A stretch of DNA of 29,701 nt, from assembly GCA_016748015.1 (NCBI GenBank), contig JAAOMT010000617.1:1-29701 (forward strand), read 5' to 3'. The DNA is from Geosiphon pyriformis. Taxonomy: Eukaryota > Glomeromycota > Glomeromycetes > Archaeosporales > Geosiphonaceae. The translations under genes and the position numbers were made by a program. The notes beneath the pieces are model-generated. The model was not told where the DNA came from and did no database searches. It saw nothing but the letters and a program-made list of their open reading frames with translations. Positions 19,670 to 27,827 of this stretch are shown here, in pieces. The stretch's first letter is position 1; the number at the start of each line of letters is the position of its first letter.

Positions 19670-20849
19670 AGGTCAGGGAGTGCGATATATTGTTTGTATT
19701 TTGAATTGGAGTTTGAATCTGAGTTCTAATCGTTGCTTTTGTGAGTGAAGTTTGAACTGGTGTTTTTGTCATCATCATCATTGTTGGAGTTTGAATTGCA
19801 ATTAATCAGCAATTCTGATTCCGATGAGCAGCTGCTGATTGGCTTTTTTTTTTCTGGGATCGTGTAGATTATGCGTGGTGGTGGATTGTAAATAAGATCA
19901 CACTCATTACAATATTGAAAGTCACATAGGATCAAACAGTGGTCACATAGTCGAGTGTTTAATTGTGCTAAACACTCTTCTTGTTCTTCTCTTGTGGGTG
20001 CTAGATTTTGATAATGCTCCTGAAATTTTTTTGGATCATCCATGACTTCATCTAATATGTTATCTATTAGGCCATATTCTGGCTCAGGAAGTAATAGTGG
20101 ATTGTTCTTGATTTCTCTTAGTTCCTCAACTGTAGCTCCTTTCATCATTGTGTAGGCCATCCTCCAGATCTTGTCTTCGTCATGTGGGTATTCTTCCAAT
20201 CGTCGTAATGCTCTTTTCCAGGCATTGTCGATTGGAGTTCTCTTTCATATCCAGTCATTGATTAGGATTGTGTATTGGCATGTCTTGTCGCATGCTCCTC
20301 CTCTTCCAGAAATGTCTTTCCACATTCCTTCATCTAAGAGAGTATCTCCACAAGCTAAACACAAGGTACTGTCCCATTTTCTTATTTTTGGCGGCCGTCC
20401 ATCACGTTCAAGGACGCATGAGCAACAGTAGTATTTGGTCACAGTAGACCATTCCTCATCTTTGTTGCAACATGTGCCCATTGATGACAATTTTTTGCCA
20501 CAATCAACACACACTAGCTTGGGTTGACAGTATTGAGCTGGTGGTTAGTAAGTGTATGAGACATAAGTTAATTTGTTGGCTAGTATCGGCTTTTTTTCTT
20601 GTTCCTTCTCTTTTTTTTTTTTTTTTCGACTCCATTCAGCAGTTGTTTTGCTCTGGCTGTTGTCATTCCATGCTTCTAGGTTTGGTTTCCAAACAAGTTC
20701 TTCTTCTTCCTTTTTTCTTTTGTCATTTCAAGGTAAAATAGATGGTAACTCGTTGTGATCATTATTGGCCCACGAAACTTGGTAAGCTTCCCAGGTAGGT
20801 TTTACTTCTTCTTTTTCTAGCTTAATCAATGGTCATTTGCTTGAGGAGA
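19670..20849 (-). pseudogene. Gypsy B Cys-rich (zinc-ribbon-like) module between protease and dUTPase
   Basis: This block of about 390 codons carries many paired cysteines: CVDCGKKLSSMGTCC near 20510, YYCCSC near 20430, CLACGDTLLDEGMW near 20360, CDKTC near 20290, and CDHCLILCDFQYCNECDL near 19945-19895. The pairs resemble zinc ribbons. Between them is a helical segment (PHDEDKIWRMAYTMMKG) and after them an acidic Ser/Asn/Asp-rich linker (NCNSNSNNDDDDKNTSS) leading into dUTPase. Stops occur at about 20245 and 19726. I know similar Cys-rich segments from Glomeromycotina Gypsy polyproteins but no named domain for them. A nucleic-acid or chromatin contact is possible but unproven. Confidence 0.7.
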
Positions 20850-21329
20850 CTTTGAAGTGGCCACATGTGGCTGGCACCCATGTATGTTGACCATTGAATG
20901 CTAGCTGGAGTTCTTGGGTGTTCCAGTCTAGTGTTGCGTTGGCCTTGGACAGCCAGTCATTATCAACAAGAGCTTGGTATTGGGTGGTTTTCATCACTAA
21001 GACTTTAATAGAAGTGACAATACCATTGATGTTAAATGGGAAGTCATCTATCTCGCCAATAGGTGTTTTGGTTGTTCCATTGACTGTGATGATTCTGGTA
21101 CTGGTAGTGTGATCAACTTGGCAACCTAATTGGTCTATGAGTTGTCATGTGATAATGCTGCCTGCTGACCCACTGTCAAGGATCAATTTGATGGATTGAC
21201 CATCAACTTTAGCATTAGTGTACATTGCTGTGATAGGTTTTTCATTGAGAGCAGCTCCACTAAATAATGGGACATTGGACAGTTCTTCGAATTCAAATGA
21301 GAAAATCGCAGCTAGGAACTGGTTTTTGG
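20850..21329 (-). pseudogene. Gypsy B retropepsin-like aspartic protease
   Basis: The protease cleaves the Gag-Pol polyprotein. On the minus strand the core reads PITAMYTNAKVDGQSIKLI, then LDSGSAGSII with the catalytic DSG (Asp codon at 21177-21175), a beta-rich stretch (RIITVNGTTKTPIGEIDDF), a flap-like segment, and ALVDNDWLSKANATLDW in place of the usual second hydrophobic-Gly motif. It is in the same frame as Gag. A TGA follows SIIT, probably a former Trp or Arg codon, so the copy is inactive. The assignment is by motif order; the fold is not proven. Confidence 0.8.
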
Positions 21330-23541
21330 TGACAGTTGCTGGTGGAATATTGCTGGTGAGTGATAATCATTGGTTGGGTTCCAGTTTGTTGGATGAAGCA
21401 TCTTTTGGGGTAACCAGGAGACTTAAATAGTGCTGGGAATTTGGGTTTTGAGGATAACTGGTGCCCGAATTCCACTGATGAGATCCTGATTGTTGGGTTG
21501 ATGAGCTGGAGATTGGTTGATGGACTACTATTAACGATTGCCAGTTTTGTTGGGTGATTCTTGGCCTTTGGACTCCACTGGCAGGGAAGTTTTGTGGCAG
21601 TGTCTGAACCATTTGGGGTTGATAGATTGTTGGTGGTTGTGGTTAATATATTACTTGTGGCTGTGGATGATAAATCGGGGCTTGATATATTGGTGGTTGA
21701 TAAATTGGTTGCTGTGTCATTGGCGCATAATGAGGTAAGTGTTGGTATTGTTCTTGATTTTGCTGGGAACTCGAAGTTTGGAACCGGCAATTGGGGCTTC
21801 GATATTGATTTCCCAACTGTTGGTTATTTAAACACTGACAGCAATCGACTTGTATGTGTCTTTGTCTATCACAATAGTGGCAAATATGCGTTTCTTGTTA
21901 CTACTGTTAATTGGCCGAAGATAATAGATGTGGTTGATTTTGGACGCAATTGGAGTTTTTCTGATTATTGCATCGTTGTGGTGATTAATAGATTGCTCGA
22001 TTGTCAGCTAAGTATTCCTCTAATTTTTGATTGATGGAATCACTGAATTGTTTCAATTTAGAATCCAATTTAGATGATCCGTTTATTGCTAGATTTATGG
22101 CTTGGGCATGGTTAGCTTCAAGTTTAGCTAATTTGAAATCTTGGGCATGTGTGACTGCTGCTTGAAGGTTGGCTGGATGTAATGAACATACACATTGCAA
22201 GATACTGCTGTATAAGCTGTGAATAAACTGGTTCAGGATTTGTGGCACTGTAAAGTAGTTAATGTCTATGGCTTGGATTTGGCGCAGATTGTAATGGAAG
22301 CATCCCAAATAAGTGGTGACTGCTTCTGTTTCTCCTTGTCTAATGCTGATGAAGGTGTTGGCTAGGTGATTGATACTGTTATTATTATTAAAGTACTGGA
22401 GAAATTCCTGTTTGAACACAGCAAAATCCTGGGGCTTGTTAATTAAGCTTTGGTACCATGAGTTGGCAGTATTCTGGAGAAAATATGGAATGGCCTGTAG
22501 AGCACATGCATCATTCCATCTGTTGGCTATAATGGCTTTCTTGACATCGTTAAGCCATACTTGGGTGTCGTCTTTCTTGCCAGTAAACTTTTCGATTTTG
22601 GTGATGGGCGCATAGGCCATTTGTTGAACTGGTTGAATTGGTTGCTAAAGTGGTACTTGAGGTGGTTGAATTGGCTCACTGATTGGCTTAATTGGTGGTT
22701 AATCAATGTCAATAACTAGAAATAGGTTTTACTGATGAATTAAATTAGGGTTTTGATTTCTTTAATTTGGCAGAGTTTGAATATTCAGAGTTTTGATTTC
22801 CAGATTTTCTAAATGTTGCTGAGTTTGAATGTTTGGGTTTTCTAAGATTGGGTTTTGGTAATTAAATTACTGATCTTTATCTTCTTCTTCTTCTGATTCA
22901 GTTACTTCTCAGGAACTAGTAGTTTCAAAATCTGGTTGATGTGACAGTGATCAAAATTCTGATGGTATTGGCAATCATGATTTAAATCCTTCAAAATAAT
23001 TGCCATATGTTCCTAATAGGTTGACTTTTGCTTGTTTACTCTGGAAGGAAATTCTAGCTATTGGTGTTTTCATGCTGGTGGACGTGCTTATTGATGTGAT
23101 ATTGATGGTACTTCCAGGTATGTGGTAATATGATGGATATATTGGGGATTCAATTTTTTGTTTCTTCCAATTAGGTACTTGTATTCTCTTGAGTGTTACT
23201 GCTGGCATTTGTAGCTTTCCTTTGTCTTTTGCATAGGTAATTGGATATCTTTGTTGAGTGTGATTTTCAATTTTTCTGTTGATCTCAGTGATGATTGATG
23301 TGAAATTGTGGTTTACTGATAGGCTAGTCTGTTGAATTAATTTGTTGTAAAAGTTTTTTCTTGCTGATTCTGTATCTACTGGAATTCCCAGATAATAGGA
23401 AATTCTTTTGTTGACATAGAAATTGAAAGCTGATTCTGCTGATAGATGATTGTTGGTCAATCCCAAGTATTGACAATAGTGTTGAAATAGGGATTTTGTG
23501 AATCTTAAATGGTTGGCTCCTATTCTTTCTGATTCTGCCAC
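21330..23541 (-). pseudogene. Gypsy B Gag with N-terminal extension and CCHC zinc knuckle
   Basis: Gag forms the retrotransposon particle and packages RNA. One frame runs through three parts: an N-terminal domain (23541-22975, VAESERIGANHLRF and NFYNKLIQQTSL); a Pro/Gln and acidic linker (22974-22621, with ESEEEEDKDQ and several stops); and the core Gag domain (22620-21985, MAYAPITKIEKFTG, then FLQNTANSWYQSL). A zinc knuckle follows, CHYCDRQRHIQVDC (21882-21841, CX2CX4HX4C), then a Gln/Tyr/Pro-rich tail. The first codon of the N-terminal domain is GTG in good initiation context (A at -3, G at +4). An in-frame TAA lies upstream with no ATG between. Gypsy C has the same arrangement. Stops such as TAA CAG TAG TAA before the knuckle show decay. 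Confidence 0.88.
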
Positions 23542-23586
23542 TTTTTGGTTTGGTGTTGTTGGTGCTGGTTCTCTGTAGGATTATAT

Positions 23587-23602
23587 CTCACAGAGAGCAC
23601 CA
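23587..23602 (-). other. primer binding site of Gypsy B
   Basis: Two bases after the 5' LTR end (GTAACA) the minus strand reads TGGTGCTCTCTGTGAG, which starts with the TGG complementary to a tRNA CCA end. Gypsy C has TGGTGCTCTCCCATGA at the same position. The tRNA would end ...GAGAGCACCA; I cannot name it. Confidence 0.75.
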
Positions 23603-23604
23603 AA

Positions 23605-24455
23605 TGTTACAGGTGATTATTTCTGCTGTTGAATTAAATAACAAACCCATAATTTGGTGCTCAAAAGCTATTATAAACGTGGATGTTGGTAATCTAAAGA
23701 TTTTTGTATCTGAAGATTTTGGTGCAAGTCCTTTGTATAATGAACAGAGATTCAATAGCGTTGATAGTAGATGTATGCTTCTAAAAGTTTTCCCAATTTC
23801 TGTCTCAGTGTGGTGGCCAGATTTAGTCTGGCAGTTGTGCTCTTCTAGTAAGCTATCCAATAATATATAAAATTTTACTCTTATTTCTGGGTCTTTTACC
23901 AGGCTATCCTTGACATCAATAACTCAATGCTCAATTTTTTAATCAATTAGTATACAACAACAAAGAAAATAAAATAAAGAAAAGAAATAAAGAAAAACAG
24001 AAATAAAATAAGGAAATAAGCCAAGGTGATTTTGATTAATATTCTATCAATAACCATGATCAAAAGCTGGTTAAGCATTCATTACTATTAACATAAAATT
24101 GATAATAGAAGATAAATTGAGGTATGAAAATAGTTATTTATTGATATTTGTGATGTGGAGAGGTGCTTAGATTAAATCTAACTTAGATGTCTCTCTTTTT
24201 TGCTTCTAATGCTATTTCTATATATACATAATTGAGATTCCTCAATTCCTTAATTCTTCGTGACAGGAATTCTGGGATTTCTGGAATCCTGCAATTTCTG
24301 ATGAGAGGAATTCTGCAATTCCTCTTGAAAAATCCTAAAATTCTTGAAATTCTGTAATTCCTGAGAGGAATTCTGGAATTCCACATTTTTACTGTATCTA
24401 CTTCTAATTGGCTAATTTATATACTAATATAATTCCTATATTTTTATGAGTAATA
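23605..24455 (-). repeat. 5' LTR of Gypsy B
   Basis: An 851-bp LTR with ends TATTAC (outer, one G-to-A from TGTTAC) and GTAACA (inner). It is about 33 bp longer than the 3' LTR, mostly in the CAGGAATTCC-like repeat block (24384-24240). The TATA-like box TATATATAG lies near 24226-24218. Differences from the other LTR are dominated by transitions. Confidence 0.95.
24218..24384 (-). promoter_or_regulatory. U3 promoter candidate of Gypsy B: short repeat block plus TATA-like box
   Basis: In element orientation a run of short imperfect repeats built on GGAATTCC, CAGGAATTGC and CAGGATTCCAG (24384-24240) is followed by TATGTATATATAGAAATAG (TATA-like, 24226-24218). The same layout occurs in the other LTR (15183-15060). 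The placement suggests an upstream activating array and core promoter. No factor is known for it from the sequence. Confidence 0.45.
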
Positions 24456-24459
24456 GTGT
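24456..24459. repeat. target-site duplication of Gypsy B (right copy)
   Basis: GTGT directly outside the right LTR, the partner of the copy at 14432-14435. On the minus strand it is part of codons for Val-Asn-Thr in LINE B ORF1. Confidence 0.85.
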
Positions 24460-25082
24460 TTACTAAGATTTTTGCACTTCTAGTTTTTTCAAAAGTCTGT
24501 ATTAAGCTTGATTCAAAAATAAATATTACTTTAATAATTTTAGCAAATCTTAAAGAAGTTAAAGTCTTCCAAAAACATTGATTTTTAAAAACAGTTTTCT
24601 AATTATCATAAGCTTTTTTTGAAAAGACTTTTTAATTACTTTATTTAAGCCAATATTCAAAACAAATGATTTTCTGATAGAAATACTTATTAGATTCTTT
24701 AAAAAATGAGAAAGAGCTAGTGAAGCATTTAATAAAACATTATTGTCATCATTATTCAAAAAATTAAATTTTTTTAATGATTTCTTTAGAGCTTTTTGGT
24801 CTTTATTTATGAACTTTTTGGTGTTTAATTAAAATTTTTTTCTTTAAAAGCATTTTTTTTACTATAATTAAAACTGGTTTTCTTTGCTAAACACTTTTTT
24901 TTCATGTTAACACTATTAAATTTTATAGTGTTATCAGTATTCAAATCCTATAACAGTCATTTAATCTTTTAATAAAAACTTTTTTGTCATTAATATTATC
25001 TTCCAAAACACTCTTCTTTTTTTTTTGATAATATAGATTTATTAATAATATTAGAGCCAGAATTCTTAATAGATTTCTTCAT
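24456..25082 (-). pseudogene. LINE B ORF1 N-terminal part, decayed
   Basis: On the minus strand a likely start ATG at 25082-25080 gives MKKSIKNSGSNIINKS. After frame changes come FNSVNMKKKCLAKKTSFNYS, then NNDDNNVLLNASLALSHFLK (24759-24559 frame), SIRKSFVLNIGLNKVIKKS, LMIIRKLFLKINVFGRL, and finally EKTRSAKILVNT, where Gypsy B interrupts it. The reading continues exactly at 14435 with TNLKNIIKQ. It resembles the N-terminus of an ORF1 protein I associate with mycorrhizal-fungus LINEs. Several stops and shifts make it a pseudogene. Confidence 0.7.
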
Positions 25083-25553
25083 AATAGCAATACTAAGGCC
25101 AATAGTGGTTTTATAGTTGAGCAAAAATGATTTAAATTAATTATATTGAATGTAAAAACTTTTTTTAATAAATTGATTTTTTTTAATAAATTTTGGATAT
25201 AGAAAAAAAAAGTTTTTATTTAATATTATATAATAAAAAAACTTGTATAATTAATTAAATTTTGTTTTATATAATTATATTAAAATATATAATTATTTTT
25301 TAAAACTAAAAAATTATGCAAATTTATATTTAAACTAATTTTTGTTTATGTTTTTTATTAGTTTTAAAAAGTATAAAATTATTGTTTTATTAATTTTATA
25401 AAACAAATAAATAAGTTAATAAAAAGATTAAATATTTTTAACTAGTAATTTTCTAATTTTATTTTAAATATAAGCTATTAATAAATTTTTATAATAAAAT
25501 TAAAAGTAATATAATAATAAATAAAAATTTAAATATATTTATTAATAAAAACT
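25083..25553. other. AT-rich spacer upstream of LINE B
   Basis: Almost only A and T with no coding signal. The part next to 25083 may be 5' untranslated sequence of LINE B. Nothing else was recognised. Confidence 0.5.
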
Positions 25554-25660
25554 GTTGGTCACGTGTAGAAAATACATGATTTACATCTAGTTTAGATTAA
25601 TTATTTGATGTATTGTATTAAATTGTGTTTGGACCTTACTTATTAAATAAAATAAAAAAA
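25554..25660 (+). repeat. solo LINE 3' tail (5'-truncated copy)
   Basis: The sequence from GTTGGTCACGTGTAGAAAATACATG through TACATCTAGTTTAGATTA to a short A-rich end aligns with the minus-strand 3' tail of LINE A (2232-2135). No coding sequence precedes it, as expected for a severely 5'-truncated retroposition product, or for a small non-autonomous element using the same tail. Confidence 0.7.
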
Positions 25661-25669
25661 ACTGTTAAT

Positions 25670-25782
25670 AATAAAAAATTATTTAATATAAAAAATATAA
25701 AATTAGATATTAAAAGTTTAATTATAATAAAAAATTACTTAATTTAAAAAAAATAAAATTAGATATTAAAAGTTTAATTATA
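25670..25782 (+). repeat. 56-bp tandem duplication in AT-rich DNA
   Basis: AATAAAAAATTATTTAATAT... and AATAAAAAATTACTTAATTT..., each ending TATTAAAAGTTTAATTAT, lie head to tail at 25670-25725 and 25726-25782. A simple local duplication with a few differences. Confidence 0.7.
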
Positions 25783-26065
25783 ATAATAATAAATTTAATA
25801 TTAAAAATAAACAATTTAATTTGTTTTTAAATTTTATAGCTTATTATTTTAATAATTAACTTAATTAAAAAAGTTATTATGTATAATATATATAGTATAA
25901 ACAATTTTATTAAGCAAAAAATATAGTAAAATAATATAAAATTATAAATAGTTTTATTTTTGTTGTTAAATTAACTGTTATTATAAGTAATTCAATGGTT
26001 AAAAAAAATTAATGAAAGTCTTGGCTTCAGATTTAGTTAATAAGAGTCTTGTTTAATGGCAGAAA

Positions 26066-26383
26066 GTGTCTTTGGAAAATGTTAAACATTTAAAAAATAA
26101 AGCAAATTTAAAATTTAGAAAAGTTAAGCAAATAATTAGACAGTTTAATGAAATAAATATTAATAAAAAAATGCTGATAGTTTTTTTTGCTAATAATAAT
26201 GCTAAATATAAAGTTAACAATAAGAGTAAAAGTTATTTTAACTCAAACATGAATATTCCTAAAGCCAAAAAGATTAATACTGGTGAGATAATTGGTTTTT
26301 TTATTAGAACATTAGAATACAGTTTAGATAATGATAAAGTTGTGCTTTTTTCTTGCCTTTTAGTGTTTTTAAATAAAAAATAA
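26066..26383 (+). pseudogene. unidentified Lys/Asn-rich coding remnant
   Basis: An open frame of about 105 codons begins after an in-frame TAA; the same frame is open again before that stop (SDLVNKSLV, stop, WQKVSLENVKHL). It contains KFRKVKQIIRQFNEININKK and PKAKKINTGEIIGFF and ends VFLNKK. The less biased stretches (KAKKINTGEIIGFF, LEYSLDNDKVVLFS) look more like real protein than chance AT-rich translation. Lacking an ATG at the start and having an upstream stop, it is probably a decayed gene or transposon piece. I do not recognise it. Confidence 0.25.
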
Positions 26384-26440
26384 ATTGACCTAAGATTACC
26401 AAAACTCAAGTAAAGATACCTGTTAAAAAATTTTTTATAT

Positions 26441-26830
26441 TATTATAGTTAATTATTTAGGGTGTTGAAACAAATAATAAATCTTTAACTTGGTGCTTAA
26501 TAGCTGTTAATGATAATAGTTTCTGAAAGTATTAAAGTTTAAAAATTTTGATTAAATTCTTTGTATAATAGACAAAAATTTAATTGATAGTTTTTTTTAT
26601 AAATTTTTTTTTTTTAGCATAGTAACCAGTTTATTCTGACAGTTATGCTCTTCTAGTAAGCTATTTTTAAGCTTTTTACTCTTGTTTCTGAGTTTTTTAC
26701 CAGACTATTTTTGATGTTAATTACTTAGTACTTAATTTTTTTAATTAATTAGTAAACAACAAAGAAAACAATATAAAAAAAAATAAAAAAAATAGGAAAA
26801 AAAAATAAAAAATTAGTATTCTGTTAATGT
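26441..26830 (-). repeat. Gypsy LTR fragment interrupted by Gypsy C
   Basis: Plus-strand TATTATAGTTAATTATTTAGG, then TTGGTGCTTAATAGCTG, TTTGTATAATAGACAAAAATT, TGCTCTTCTAGTAAGCTA and TTAGTATTCTGTTAATGT follow the Gypsy B LTR (14436 onward on plus) in order for about 390 bp. The match ends where the LTR of Gypsy C begins. The missing remainder should lie beyond Gypsy C, outside the window. It is well diverged and so older than Gypsy C. Confidence 0.8.
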
Positions 26831-27782
26831 TGTTACCAGTAGAATTTTAGCTATTAATTAGCATGAAAATTACCCTTATAATTCCTATAATTCATTAGTA
26901 TATTAATATCATTTCAAATTATCATTTATTATTTAATCAATTATCACATATCACGATTCAATTAAAATAATCTAATTGTATAACAGAAAGTAGGATGATC
27001 AAATTGCACAATACCCTGAACTTTGTAACATTCAAAAATTCGCCGAAATTATGAATAGTTCACCCAAATTAATTAATAGTTCAGCAAAATAACCTGTAGT
27101 TTATCAAAATGTATCTTTAGTTTGCCGAAATTTGAGCAAAGAAAAAAAGTGCAAGTTCATAGACTAATACTACAACAAGTTGTATAAAAGAAAAGCTTTT
27201 CTCTTTTGGAAAATGTATCTTACTTTAGATTTATCTCTTAAAACCGTTCCTATACACACAAAAAGAAATAAATATCAAATAATTCAAAAAACCAAATTCT
27301 TTAATTATTGCACTTGGAAAATTCCCAAAACTCAACTAACGTTTTGAAATTGATTAGCTACCAATTTCAGTAAACTGTTAGTGACTCCAGGCCTGGATAG
27401 AAAAACGTTTCTCTTGACAAAATTTTATTTCTTTTACATTTCTTTTATTCTCCTTTTCTTTTCTTATTACAATCATTAGGGTAGCCTACAGATGAGATTC
27501 CTGTAGAAGAGTTGACTTTCACAGCAAAGTAACTATACATTTTAGTGAGCTTCCAGACAAGCAATTTCTGGGAAAGAGTTGATGTTTACTACAATGTAAC
27601 TACATAAAGTAACTGGCAAGGAATTGGCCATTCCACTCATAAGCCCAGCAAGTTCAAATTATAGGAGATAATTTGAAGATAAATTCAGTTACTGGAGGTC
27701 CAACTACTTCCTGGAAATGTGAATTCACAGCAAACAGGTATCAACAACATTTAAGAAAAGAGACCAAAAACCTCCGGTAACA
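26831..27782 (+). repeat. 5' LTR of Gypsy C
   Basis: The ends are TGTTACCAG and CCGGTAACA. The LTR holds five tandem ~20-bp repeats (27041-27137), a TATA box (27183-27190), and a less AT-biased 3' half with ordinary base use. Both ends are defined by the terminal inverted bases, by the primer site on the right, and by interruption of an older LTR on the left. Confidence 0.85.
27041..27190 (+). promoter_or_regulatory. U3 promoter candidate of Gypsy C: tandem repeats plus TATA box
   Basis: Four direct repeats of 20-21 bp and a partial fifth (27041, 27061, 27082, 27102, 27123) follow the pattern CRCC(G/C)AAATTA...ATAGTT, some keeping only CAAAAT and TAGTT. They end 45 bp before TATAAAAG (27183-27190). 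Repeats just upstream of a TATA box are a common LTR enhancer layout. The transcription start is not seen directly. Confidence 0.55.
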
Positions 27783-27784
27783 TT

Positions 27785-27800
27785 TGGTGCTCTCCCATGA
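27785..27800 (+). other. primer binding site of Gypsy C
   Basis: Two bases after the LTR end the strand reads TGGTGCTCTCCCATGA. The first ten bases equal those of Gypsy B, so both families probably use the same or closely related tRNA acceptor end. Confidence 0.75.
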
Positions 27801-27827
27801 AAATAACACAGCAACAACAAATTCAAA

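Larger units (their letters stand above)
14436..24455 (-). mobile_element. Gypsy B: nearly complete Ty3/Gypsy retrotransposon with dUTPase
   Basis: A 10,020-bp minus-strand element with LTRs at both ends (23605-24455 and 14436-15253), a primer binding site, polypurine tract and 4-bp target duplication. Coding order is Gag, protease, Cys-rich module, dUTPase, RT, RNase H, integrase, post-integrase region. RT before integrase is the Ty3/Gypsy order. Gag through RT lie in one reading frame (from 23541 to about 17882), and most of the integrase returns to that frame. About two dozen stops and a few one-base shifts make this copy non-autonomous as it stands. It sits inside ORF1 of LINE B. Confidence 0.95.

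Noticed and set aside
20171-20758. Several plus-strand frames over the Gypsy B interior, also at 21561-22034 and 22370-22615
   Set aside because: They are shadows of the minus-strand Gag-Pol frame, which has clear domains.
23541-23560. TGGCAGAA at the Gag start as primer binding site
   Set aside because: It is too far from the LTR end; TGGTGCTCTC directly after the LTR fits better and is shared with Gypsy C.
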